A stretch of DNA of 64,000 nucleotides from Anaerocolumna chitinilytica (GTDB taxonomy: Bacteria > Bacillota > Clostridia > Lachnospirales > Lachnospiraceae). The stretch spans positions 500,001 through 564,000 of the forward strand of contig NZ_AP023368.1 of assembly GCF_014218355.1 (NCBI RefSeq), in the 5' to 3' direction. The notes beneath the pieces are model-generated. The model was not told the origin of the DNA. It saw nothing but the letters and a program-made list of their open reading frames with translations, and searched no databases. Below are positions 56,451 through 64,000 of this stretch, in pieces. The number at the start of each line of letters is the position of its first letter. The first letter of the stretch is position 1. Made by a program: the position numbers and the translations under genes.

Positions 56451-56891
56451 GTGGATTCCATTTACTGGCTGGCTGCAATCATAATTCTATTATTGATAGA
56501 AATATTTACATTAGGGCTGGCATCTATATGGTTTGCAGGAGGAGCATTTATAGCCTTTATACTCTCTCTGTTTACAGATAATCTAATGTTACAGATTGTG
56601 GCTTTTCTTATTGTTTCCTTTGTACTGCTCTACTTTACAAGACCTGTAGCAATAAAATATTTTAATGGTAAGAGACTAAAGACAAACTATGAAAGCCTGG
56701 AAGGCAGCACTGGAAAAGTTCTTGAAACAATTGATAATTTCAACGGTACCGGAGTCGTATTGGTCAACGGACTGGAATGGACAGCCAGAGCTTACGAAGA
56801 TTCTGAGATTATCAAAGAGGGAAAGAAAGTAATAATTAGAAATATTTCCGGTGTAAAATTAATCGTAGAAGAAGAAAGTGAGGGAATTTAA
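56451..56891 (+). CDS. NfeD-like membrane protein
   Basis: 146 aa, short NfeD form: two to three membrane helices (about 4-70) and a C-terminal OB-fold domain (about 80-145, LEGSTGKVLETI... GLEWTARAYED). It is encoded directly before an SPFH/stomatin gene with no gap, the standard partnership; together they organise membrane microdomains. GTG start behind AAGGGGG. Confidence 0.93.
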   Translation: MDSIYWLAAIIILLLIEIFTLGLASIWFAGGAFIAFILSLFTDNLMLQIVAFLIVSFVLLYFTRPVAIKYFNGKRLKTNYESLEGSTGKVLETIDNFNGTGVVLVNGLEWTARAYEDSEIIKEGKKVIIRNISGVKLIVEEESEGI

Positions 56892-57815
56892 ATGCCTGTA
56901 ATTATTGGTTTATTAGTAGTTATATTAATTGTTTTAGCATCCTGTGTACGTATTGTTCCCCAAGCACATTCCTATGTAGTGGAAAGGCTTGGCGGATATC
57001 AGGCAACTTGGAATGTAGGTATACATTTTATGGTGCCTTTTGTTGACAAAGTTGCAAAAAGAGTCCTTTTAAAAGAGCAGGTAGTAGACTTTGCGCCTCA
57101 GCCTGTTATTACAAAGGATAACGTAACCATGAAGATTGATACCGTCGTATTCTTTCAGATAACAGACCCGAAGTTATTTGCCTATGGAGTGGAAAGACCC
57201 ATACTTGCTATAGAGAACCTGACGGCGACTACTCTTCGTAATATTATTGGTGATCTGGAGCTTGACCAAACCTTAACCTCCAGAGAGATAATTAATACCA
57301 AGATGAGAGTATCCCTTGACGTGGCAACCGATCCTTGGGGAATCAAGGTAAACCGCGTAGAGTTAAAGAATATCATTCCTCCTGCTGCTATTCAGGATGC
57401 CATGGAAAAGCAGATGAAAGCAGAACGTGAACGAAGAGAAGCAATACTCCGTGCAGAAGGTGAGAAGACTTCACAGATTCTTGTAGCAGAAGGAAAGAAG
57501 CAGTCCACTATCCTGGAAGCGGAAGCAGCAAAGGCAGCAGCCATCCTTCGTGCGGAAGCCGTGAAGGAAGCAACCATAAGGGAAGCAGAAGGTCAGGCAG
57601 AAGCAACACTTGCGGTACAAAGAGCAAATGCCGACAGTATTCGTTTCCTAAACGAAGCCAACCCCAGTACAGCAGTCTTACAGATTAAGAGCCTAGAAGC
57701 ATTCCAAAAAGCTGCTGACGGCAAAGCAACAAAGATTATTATACCTTCTGAGATTCAAGGCATTGCAGGTCTTGCGAAATCAATAACAGAAGTAATAGGT
57801 GATAAAGAGAATTAA
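56892..57815 (+). CDS. SPFH/band 7 protein (stomatin/paraslipin type)
   Basis: 307 aa. N-terminal membrane helix (about 3-20), SPFH domain (about 20-180; RIVPQAHSYVVERLGGYQ, then DPWGIKVNRVELKNI), and an alanine/glutamate-rich coiled coil (about 185-265) that drives oligomerisation. Scaffolds membrane domains with its NfeD partner. Start ATG immediately follows the NfeD stop. Confidence 0.94.
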   Translation: MPVIIGLLVVILIVLASCVRIVPQAHSYVVERLGGYQATWNVGIHFMVPFVDKVAKRVLLKEQVVDFAPQPVITKDNVTMKIDTVVFFQITDPKLFAYGVERPILAIENLTATTLRNIIGDLELDQTLTSREIINTKMRVSLDVATDPWGIKVNRVELKNIIPPAAIQDAMEKQMKAERERREAILRAEGEKTSQILVAEGKKQSTILEAEAAKAAAILRAEAVKEATIREAEGQAEATLAVQRANADSIRFLNEANPSTAVLQIKSLEAFQKAADGKATKIIIPSEIQGIAGLAKSITEVIGDKEN

Positions 57816-57821
57816 GTACAC

Positions 57822-57877
57822 GTAAATGTCTTGTTTCTATCTGATAATAAAGATAGGAACAGGACATTTACTTATTT
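57822..57877 (+). terminator. Terminator after the NfeD-SPFH operon
   Basis: A 21-bp stem (57822-57842 with 57851-57871, two G-T pairs), followed by TTATTTAT. Confidence 0.88.
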
Positions 57878-57901
57878 ATCCCCCAATATCCTCCCAAACC
57901 G

Positions 57902-58006
57902 ATAATTCATACACAACCTAAAGTTCTTCAGAAACCTGCAAGATTGGGCCGAGGATAACGCAGGCAAAATCTTGCGTATGAATTATTTCTTTTTAATAAT
58001 TCATAC
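57902..58006. other. Structured gene-free region with three mutually pairing 11-bp segments
   Basis: ATAATTCATAC at 57902-57912, its reverse complement at 57976-57986, and a second copy of the first at 57996-58006. The middle segment can pair with either neighbour. An inner pair GCAAGATT (57938-57945) with AATCTTGC (57968-57975) extends the first alternative, and CCTGC/GCAGG (57935-57939, 57960-57964) competes with it. The remaining 58007-58206 shows no gene. Confidence 0.6.
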
Positions 58007-58206
58007 TACTTTCGGTAATTTTGCTGATTGACATTCTGAGGCTTAGATAGTAAGGTTATTTGTTGAAGAGAACATTAAAGGAAGTTCACATGTTCTGAAT
58101 AATCGACAGAGAATATGAAATGGCAGAATATTATTATCTATATAGAAGTGAATACAATAAAATAGCCATATATGGGAAATAATAAGCTGACAGAAAGGAA
58201 ACTAAA

Positions 58207-58956
58207 ATGAGCGAAAAAATAAGAGTTACCATATGGAATGAATTTCGTCATGAACAACTGGAGGAAAAAATAAGAGAAATCTACCCGGAGGGTATCCATG
58301 GCGTTTTGGCGAAATACTTTGAGGGCGATGATAAATATGTAGTAAGAACTGCTACACTGGATGAACCGGAACATGGGCTTACCGATGAAGTATTAAATAA
58401 TACCGATGTATTATTCTGGTGGGGACATTGGGTACATCAAGAGGTTAGTGATGAAATCGTCGAGAAAGTTCATATGCGTGTATTAAATGGAATGGGTCTG
58501 ATTGTACTTCATTCAGGTCATCACTCTAAAATCTTTCGCAAATTAATGGGAACCTCCTGTAATCTAAGATGGAGAGTGGCAGATGAAAAAGAACGTCTCT
58601 GGGTGGTGGAGCCTGGTCATCCCATTACCGAAGGACTCGGGGAATACTTCGAGCTGCCGATGGAAGAGATGTATGGAGAACAATTCGAAATACCGAATCC
58701 TGACGAGCTGGTTTTCATAAGCTGGTTTGAAGGGGGAGATGTATGCAGAAGCGGCTGCGTCTTCTATAGAGGAAGAGGTAAGATATTCTATTTCAGACCG
58801 GGTCATGAAGAATATCCGACCTTCTATAATGAAAATGTTAAAAAGGTGCTTGTCAATGCAACAAATTATGTAGCACCTGTTAAACGAGGGGATTCAAGAC
58901 CGGAGCAGGCGGTTAACGTTTCAGAACCTTTGGAAAAAATAAAGGAAAAACAGTAA
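58207..58956 (+). CDS. ThuA domain protein
   Basis: 249 aa, single ThuA (trehalose-utilisation, class I glutamine amidotransferase-like) domain. Visible segments are [26 protein letters not shown], the [14 protein letters not shown] strand-turn and [11 protein letters not shown]. Family members take part in sugar metabolism but the reaction is not defined. No sugar genes are adjacent. A polar C-terminal tail (about 225-249) is extra. Confidence 0.9.
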   Translation: MSEKIRVTIWNEFRHEQLEEKIREIYPEGIHGVLAKYFEGDDKYVVRTATLDEPEHGLTDEVLNNTDVLFWWGHWVHQEVSDEIVEKVHMRVLNGMGLIVLHSGHHSKIFRKLMGTSCNLRWRVADEKERLWVVEPGHPITEGLGEYFELPMEEMYGEQFEIPNPDELVFISWFEGGDVCRSGCVFYRGRGKIFYFRPGHEEYPTFYNENVKKVLVNATNYVAPVKRGDSRPEQAVNVSEPLEKIKEKQ

Positions 58957-59084
58957 AAATTTTGAAATCGTTAAGATAAAATTAAGAATTCCCTCCTTGA
59001 TAAAAAAATGGCAATGAGCTATTATAAATTAGGCATTACTAGTTCGTAAATTGATTGAAGTTTGTCGTTAAGGAGAGGATGTAA

Positions 59085-60953
59085 GTGGAAAAATTAAAGG
59101 AGATCTTGAAGTCTCCCTATATGATTTTATTGTTCTTTGCATTAAAGCTGATTGTATATTATAAATTGATTGATGTGGATGTATCGGATATTGTTTTTAT
59201 CCTGGTCAGTGTATCAGCCTTAGGGCTTATATTCCTGAGCTTTATCAGAAGCAGGCTAAAGAGGAAAAATATTATTTTTCTGATTATATACAGCCTTTTA
59301 AGCCTTCTTATGTTTGCTGATACCATGTACTATAATTATTACAATCAGACAGTTTCCATAAAACAGTTGTGGCAGGCGAAAAACGTTGCGGCAGTACCGG
59401 ACAGTTTCGTTGCAACACTGATACCGGCTAGCTTTTTGTTGTTTGCTGATATTCCTATTATCTATTATTATTTTAAAAAGCTAATAAAAAATAACAGTAA
59501 GATGGCCGCCTGGAGTTATAAACGTGAATTAAAGTACATTGCTATCGCTTTTGTAAGTATCTTTATTCTGCTGGTGGTGAACCCTTTTGACAGTAAGACC
59601 ATTGATAAAGTAAACAGTGTGGAGTTCTTCTCTAATCATGTGAATGATATTTACAATGCAATTACCGAAAGTGTAGTAACAGAAGAAGTACCGGAGAAAG
59701 AGGTATTAGATACGGTAAAAGAGGTAACACCTCAAGTCAGCGGACCAAAGTATAAGAACATAGGAGAGGGCAAAAATCTGATTTTGATTCAGGTAGAAGC
59801 CTTACAGAATTTTGTTATTAACGCAGAGTACAACGGGCAGGTTCTGACTCCAAACTTAAATGCCTTTCTGGGAAAAGACACGATATATTTTGACCGTTAT
59901 TATACCAATATCGGTAAAGGAAATACGGTTGATGCTGAATTTTCAACCTTAAACAGTCTTTACCCGGTAATTGACAGGGAATGTTATACCTTGTATCAGA
60001 ACAATACTTTTGATGGGCTACCATGGCTTCTAAGGGATAAAGGATATGATACACTTGCTGTGCATGGCTATAAGGGAGAATTCTGGAACCGTGAAGCAGC
60101 TTACCCCGGACAGGGAATCAAGAATTTCTACAGTATGGAGGATCTCGATCAGAGTGACATTATCGGACTTGGTATTTCTGATAAATCCATGTTTCACCAG
60201 GCGGTAGGAATCCTGCAGAAAGAGAAACAGCCCTTTTTCAGCTTCATAGTAACATTGACATCACATCATCCTTTTGTAATTGAGGATAAGGACGTTACCT
60301 TGAAGTTAAAAGATGAGGATGTAGGAACAAAGTTTGGTTCCTATCTTAAGACAGTTCGTTATTTTGATGAAGCCTTTGGTCAGTTTATAGCAGAATTAAA
60401 AGCTTCAGGGCTTTATGATAATTCAGTAATTGCTTTATATGGTGACCATCATGCCCTTAACCTTAACATGGATAACAACAAGGAAATGATGGAGAAGTAT
60501 CTTGGCAGAACCTATGATTATGATGAGATGCTTCGTATTCCTCTTATGATACATGTTCCGGGCAGTGGCGTAAAGGAAACGATACACACTACCGGCGGAC
60601 AGATTGATTTCCTTCCGACCATTGCAAACATTATGGGTATTAAGTTTAATCAGCCTTATGTTCTTGGGCAGGACTTGTGTAATGCCAAGGATGGGTTTGT
60701 AGCGTTTACAGCATACTTGTTTAAAGGTTCCTTTATTCATAACAATATAATGTTTGAAATTTCACGAGAGGGTGTATTTGACGGCAGCAGAGCCTGGGAT
60801 ATCAACACAGCTGCGCCCCTTGATGCTTCCCTTTATGAAGAGGATTACAATCGAGCGATCACCATAAAGAAGACCTCCGAGGAAATACTGAATCAGGATC
60901 TGATTAAAAACTATATACACCGTGAGCCCTTAGAAAGCAGCACGGATAAGTAG
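59085..60953 (+). CDS. Lipoteichoic-acid-synthase-like sulfatase
   Basis: 622 aa. Five N-terminal membrane helices (about 10-170), a linker, then an extracellular sulfatase-fold domain (about 220-530). Key sites: LILIQVEALQNF (metal-ligand Glu), the nucleophile Thr in GKGNTVDAEFST (about 285), and the metal-binding YGDHHAL (about 455). It should transfer glycerol phosphate from phosphatidylglycerol to a glycolipid or growing polymer. GTG start behind AAGGAGAGG. Monocistronic as far as can be seen. Confidence 0.93.
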   Translation: MEKLKEILKSPYMILLFFALKLIVYYKLIDVDVSDIVFILVSVSALGLIFLSFIRSRLKRKNIIFLIIYSLLSLLMFADTMYYNYYNQTVSIKQLWQAKNVAAVPDSFVATLIPASFLLFADIPIIYYYFKKLIKNNSKMAAWSYKRELKYIAIAFVSIFILLVVNPFDSKTIDKVNSVEFFSNHVNDIYNAITESVVTEEVPEKEVLDTVKEVTPQVSGPKYKNIGEGKNLILIQVEALQNFVINAEYNGQVLTPNLNAFLGKDTIYFDRYYTNIGKGNTVDAEFSTLNSLYPVIDRECYTLYQNNTFDGLPWLLRDKGYDTLAVHGYKGEFWNREAAYPGQGIKNFYSMEDLDQSDIIGLGISDKSMFHQAVGILQKEKQPFFSFIVTLTSHHPFVIEDKDVTLKLKDEDVGTKFGSYLKTVRYFDEAFGQFIAELKASGLYDNSVIALYGDHHALNLNMDNNKEMMEKYLGRTYDYDEMLRIPLMIHVPGSGVKETIHTTGGQIDFLPTIANIMGIKFNQPYVLGQDLCNAKDGFVAFTAYLFKGSFIHNNIMFEISREGVFDGSRAWDINTAAPLDASLYEEDYNRAITIKKTSEEILNQDLIKNYIHREPLESSTDK

Positions 60954-61039
60954 TACCATAAAAACAATAAACTTTAATATTTTCCAAAGCCAATAGACTT
61001 ACCCAATATTGCAAATTTCATGGAAGTTGGAATAAGAAT

Positions 61040-62230
61040 ATGATAAAAACTTTTGACTTTGATAAAGAATATGGAATTGTTCTTGAAGGCGGCGGAGCAA
61101 AAGGAGCCTACCAGATTGGTGTCTGGAAGGCTCTTTTAGAATGCAAAATTAAGATAAAAGGAGTCTCCGGCGTGTCAGTTGGTGCAATAAATGGTGCACT
61201 GATGTGTATGGGAGACTATGAAGCGGCAGAAGAGATGTGGAAGAATATCACCTATTCTGATATTATGAATGTCAATGACAAGCAGATGCAGTGTCTCATG
61301 AAAAAAGATCTGAAAAATCTTGATCTAAAATCTCTGACAAAAGATACCACCCGGATTATATCGGAAAAAGGGATTGATGTTACCCCTCTAAAACAATTAC
61401 TGCAAGAGAAAATTGATGTAGAGAAGATTAAGAAATCTCCTCTTGAGTTTGTCTTTGGTACCTTCCTTGTAAATAAGCTGAAAGAAGTGGAAATAACAGC
61501 TCAGGAACTGGAGGAAGACAGTCTAAAGGATTACCTCTTAGCCAGTTCTTTGTTACCGACCTTTAAGAATGAGAAGCTTAACGGTCAGCGTTTTTTAGAT
61601 GGTGGAATGTTTAACAATGTCCCTGTGGATATGCTGGTAAACAGAGGTTATAAGCATATCATAGTTATCCGTATCTTTGGATTGGGATTGCAAAAAAACG
61701 TTAAAATCCCCGAAGATGTCCATATAACACAGATATCTCCCAAAGCCCAGCTTGGCGGAATGCTGGAATTCAATCCGGAAAAGAGTAAAAGAAATATTGA
61801 CTTGGGCTACTTTGACGGGTTGCGCTGTTTTCGTTCTTTAAATGGCAAGATCTATTACATGGATATCCACTTATCGGAAGAGGAAGCCATCAATCGCTTT
61901 ATTCATGTCAATGAGGCGGTCAAAATGGCGTTACTTGAATATTATAAGCTGGATTACGGCAATACAGAAGTCTATACAAGACGTTTTCTGGAAGGGGTCT
62001 GTCAGAACCTGGCTGGGAGTTTAAAGCTGCAAAAGGATTGGACCTATGAGGAGTTATATATCAGCCTCCTGGAGTTGTCAGCGAAAACCCTTCATATACC
62101 TAAATTCGCTGTTTATACGGAAGAAGAGCTGATAAACCGTATAAGATTACATTATGAACGAAGCCAAAAGAAAGGCTTTGAAATTTCGTTATTTCTTACT
62201 TTAATCATAAAGCTGGTTATCTTTCGATAA
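61040..62230 (+). CDS. Patatin-like phospholipase
   Basis: 396 aa. Patatin domain at about 10-205: oxyanion loop EGGGAKGAYQIG, nucleophile elbow GVSVGAIN (Ser about 49) and catalytic Asp in DGGMFNNVPV (about 190). The C-terminal half is helical and unassigned. Likely a lipid acyl hydrolase. The start lacks a good ribosome binding site. The terminator's first arm lies within the last codons. Confidence 0.9.
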   Translation: MIKTFDFDKEYGIVLEGGGAKGAYQIGVWKALLECKIKIKGVSGVSVGAINGALMCMGDYEAAEEMWKNITYSDIMNVNDKQMQCLMKKDLKNLDLKSLTKDTTRIISEKGIDVTPLKQLLQEKIDVEKIKKSPLEFVFGTFLVNKLKEVEITAQELEEDSLKDYLLASSLLPTFKNEKLNGQRFLDGGMFNNVPVDMLVNRGYKHIIVIRIFGLGLQKNVKIPEDVHITQISPKAQLGGMLEFNPEKSKRNIDLGYFDGLRCFRSLNGKIYYMDIHLSEEEAINRFIHVNEAVKMALLEYYKLDYGNTEVYTRRFLEGVCQNLAGSLKLQKDWTYEELYISLLELSAKTLHIPKFAVYTEEELINRIRLHYERSQKKGFEISLFLTLIIKLVIFR

Positions 62231-62251
62231 GGAGGAGGACCAGCTTTTTTA
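62208..62251 (+). terminator. Terminator overlapping the patatin gene stop
   Basis: AAAGCTGGT (coding) pairs with ACCAGCTTT, then TTTTT. Confidence 0.82.
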
Positions 62252-62445
62252 TTGGTATTCATGAGATAATGCTGTACAAGTGTACCTGCACTGCAAGTTA
62301 TGAAATCTCCTTGACATATGAATAAAAATAATATATTATGTATAAATAAACATATTCGGATAAAGAAATAGAAAATGAAAAGGAGGATTGCCCTGGTCTG
62401 CAATGTGATAGAGTTGCTGAAACAGTTATTTTTGTACTATTTAAT

Positions 62446-63411
62446 ATGGTTCAAGAATTGGCAAAGAAAAGTATGAACTTAAAAGGACGCAGTTTTTTAA
62501 CTCTGAAAGATTATACACCAGAAGAAATTGATTATTTACTGGAACTGGCAAAAGATCTGAAAACCAAGAAAAAGCAAGGAGTTACCGGTAACAGCCTAAA
62601 GGGGAAGAATATAGCACTTATTTTCGAGAAACCCTCCACCAGAACCAGATGTGCATTTACCGTAGGTTGTGTTGATGAGGGAGGCCATCCTGAATATCTG
62701 GGAAAGGATGACATTCAGTTAGGACATAAAGAGAGTGTGGAAGATACAGCAAGAGTTCTGGGAAGAATGTTTGACGGAATCGAATTCCGTGGTTTTAAGC
62801 AGGAAACAGTAGAGAAACTTGCCAAGTACAGCGGGGTACCGGTATGGAATGGCCTTACAGATCTGGATCATCCGACGCAGATATTGGCAGATTTTCTTAC
62901 TCTAAAGGAACAGTTTGGCTCCTTAAAGGGCCTTAAATTGGTCTATGTAGGGGATGGACGTAATAACATGGCAAATAGTCTAATGATAGGCAGTGCGAAG
63001 ATGGGGATTCATTTTACGGTACTGTCACCCAAAGAATTATGGACAGATCAGGAGCTCATCTTGGAATGCCAGGAATACAATAAGGTTTCAGGCGGTAGTA
63101 TTACTGTTACCGATACAGTTGATGAAGCAAAGGAAGCAGATGCCGTATATACGGATGTCTGGTGCTCCATGGGGGAAGAGGCCTTGGCAGGAGAGCGAAT
63201 AGCATTATTAAAACCCTACCAGGTAAATGCCGAGCTTATGAAGAAGATAGGGAAGGAAAATACCGTATTCTTACACTGCCTTCCTGCGGTAAAAGGCTAT
63301 GAAGTAACAGAAGAAGTATTTGAGGCCCATGCAGAGGTTATCTTTGATGAAGCTGAAAACAGAATGCACACGATAAAGGCAGTTATGGTTGCCACCCTTG
63401 GAAATCTATAA
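62446..63411 (+). CDS. argF: Ornithine carbamoyltransferase
   Basis: 321 aa. Carbamoyl-phosphate motif [13 protein letters not shown] (about 55), ornithine-side motifs [11 protein letters not shown] (about 145) and CSMGEEA (about 240), and [10 protein letters not shown] (about 275). Makes citrulline in arginine synthesis or degradation; no other arginine genes are in the window. The start is uncertain: ATG 62446 and ATG 62473 both lack a ribosome binding site (the family start MNLKGRSFL favours 62473), while a strong AAAAGGAGG at 62378-62386 has no in-frame ATG, GTG or TTG nearby. Confidence 0.94.
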   Translation: MVQELAKKSMNLKGRSFLTLKDYTPEEIDYLLELAKDLKTKKKQGVTGNSLKGKNIALIFEKPSTRTRCAFTVGCVDEGGHPEYLGKDDIQLGHKESVEDTARVLGRMFDGIEFRGFKQETVEKLAKYSGVPVWNGLTDLDHPTQILADFLTLKEQFGSLKGLKLVYVGDGRNNMANSLMIGSAKMGIHFTVLSPKELWTDQELILECQEYNKVSGGSITVTDTVDEAKEADAVYTDVWCSMGEEALAGERIALLKPYQVNAELMKKIGKENTVFLHCLPAVKGYEVTEEVFEAHAEVIFDEAENRMHTIKAVMVATLGNL

Positions 63412-63446
63412 TAATATACATTGAATTTCATAGATTTGGCCCTTGT

Positions 63447-63493
63447 GCCGCCCCTTTTCCAAATTGCTACTTGACGGAGGGGCGGCCTTTTTA
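63447..63493 (+). terminator. Terminator after the ornithine carbamoyltransferase gene
   Basis: CCGCCCCT pairs with AGGGGCGG around a long loop, followed by CCTTTTT. Confidence 0.82.
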
Positions 63494-63688
63494 TATGATT
63501 AGTAAGAAAGAGAAATCTATAAAATGGTCAAAATTGCCATCGAATTGAAGGCTTAACCATTAGTGATAAATTAGAATTTATAAAAACATAATTCCTCTAG
63601 AAGTATTGTGCCGTAAAGTTGGAAGATTAAAGGTATAATTACTGCGTAAGTTTGTGCCTGTGAAATCACCGGTGCATAGGAGGTTAGA

Positions 63689-63793
63689 GTGAAAGAAAAT
63701 ATTATTTCAAAGGATGCCACAGACAGATTTTTTTACTCCTTTTTATATGTGGCAGTATCGCAGGCTAACCTGCGATATGAAATGGGTGTATGA
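63689..63793 (+). CDS. Possible 34-aa small protein
   Basis: GTG at 63689 behind AGGAGG (six bases) reads 34 codons to TGA: begins MKENIISKDATDRFF, ends RYEMGV. It has no recognised family. The good ribosome binding site is the only support. It could be a leader ORF of the gene at 63883. Confidence 0.35.
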   Translation: MKENIISKDATDRFFYSFLYVAVSQANLRYEMGV

Positions 63794-63830
63794 GCGAAAG
63801 ATAAATCTTTCACTCCCCCCTGATTTTGTA

Positions 63831-63885
63831 CGCGTGCGGTAGCACCCTTGGGTGCTACTGAGCACGCAGATGGGAGCGAAATATG
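63831..63885 (+). promoter_or_regulatory. Hairpin and ribosome-binding-site motif shared with clpP
   Basis: GTAGCACC/GGTGCTAC (63839-63846, 63851-63858) with outer GCGTGC/GCACGC (63832-63837, 63862-63867), or alternatively GTGCT/AGCAC (63852-63865). It runs into GCAGATGGGAGCGAAA and the ATG at 63883. Confidence 0.6.
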
Positions 63886-64000
63886 AAAAAGTGGTTGAGG
63901 TTAATAAAGGAGCAAAAGCTGCTCCTGGATATAATAAATGTTATGATCGGGATACTATTAATCATATTGGCTATCATTTATTTTACCCATCCGAATAATT
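63883..64000 (+). CDS. N-terminal part of a membrane protein, cut by the window end
   Basis: 39 residues visible: a basic start (MKKWLRLIKEQK) and a hydrophobic helix (about 15-34), then the window ends. The start is supported by GGGAG six bases upstream. The family cannot be judged from this fragment. Confidence 0.7.
   Translation, partial: MKKWLRLIKEQKLLLDIINVMIGILLIILAIIYFTHPNN

Noticed and set aside
63447..63493. GC-rich hairpin after argF as a novel element
   Set aside because: The stem followed by five T is an ordinary terminator.

Overview
The window comes from a low-GC, endospore-forming member of the Clostridia, most likely Lachnospiraceae. The evidence is an alpha/beta-type small acid-soluble spore protein, the tig-clpP-clpX-lon-ysxC and rho-rpmE-DUF1385-prmC-prfA blocks typical of that group, a DUF4364 protein, a T-box upstream of a methionyl-tRNA synthetase, strong AGGAGG ribosome binding sites and consensus sigma-A promoters. 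The genus is inference; no species marker was read beyond the 23S rRNA fragment.

Layout. 1-3560: 3' part of a 23S rRNA gene, then eight tRNA genes and a terminator; no 5S gene lies between 23S and the first tRNA. 3.7-9.5 kb: accessory and signalling genes (DUF1700 membrane protein, PAS/degenerate-GGDEF protein, chemoreceptor, a solo tyrosine recombinase, a gene-free stretch that looks like a small-RNA locus, a Ser/Asn/Thr-only peptide, a rhodanese). 9.6-16.2 kb: RNA methyltransferase, a MerR-regulated ABC exporter, a cell-wall amidase whose start region lies in a perfect inverted repeat, then rdgB and a YfcE-type phosphoesterase behind an array of perfect hairpins. 16.4-17.3 kb: seven more tRNA genes. 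17.3-20.1 kb: a complete ISL3-family insertion sequence with 8-bp target duplication, inserted in the last codons of a glycosyltransferase with a long Lys/Glu repeat tail. 20.4-31.2 kb: aminotransferase, a four-gene BMP-type nucleoside ABC transporter, a CPBP protease, D-Ala-D-Ala ligase, DJ-1/PfpI protein and an alanine/Na+ symporter. 31.6-40.1 kb: spore protein, glmM and the protein quality-control block tig-clpP-clpX-lon-ysxC. 40.1-43.0 kb, minus strand: malic enzyme, YhcC radical SAM protein, DUF4364. 43.3-48.8 kb: rho, L31, DUF1385, prmC, prfA (transcription and translation termination). 48.9-51.4 kb: MarR plus membrane protein cassette and a Big2/DUF6273 surface protein. 51.5-57.8 kb: T-box, metG, membrane LuxR regulator, membrane metallopeptidase, TrmH-type methyltransferase, NfeD and SPFH proteins. 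58.2-64.0 kb: ThuA, lipoteichoic-acid-synthase-like sulfatase, patatin lipase, ornithine carbamoyltransferase, and the start of a membrane protein.

No defence island, prophage, CRISPR array or biosynthetic cluster is visible. The most unusual material is in non-coding DNA: (i) a 17-bp fully paired hairpin that contains the Shine-Dalgarno, the start codon and, on its other arm, the -10 box of the amidase gene; (ii) a hairpin plus ribosome-binding-site motif shared by clpP and an unrelated gene 28 kb away; (iii) interlocked (pseudoknot-topology) pairings downstream of the spore protein gene and in an orphan small-RNA candidate at 8.5 kb; (iv) four consecutive perfect hairpins before rdgB; (v) repeats that copy the 3' end of a gene, including its stop codon, into the downstream intergenic space. 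All coordinates and pairings were read by eye; no search or folding program was run.
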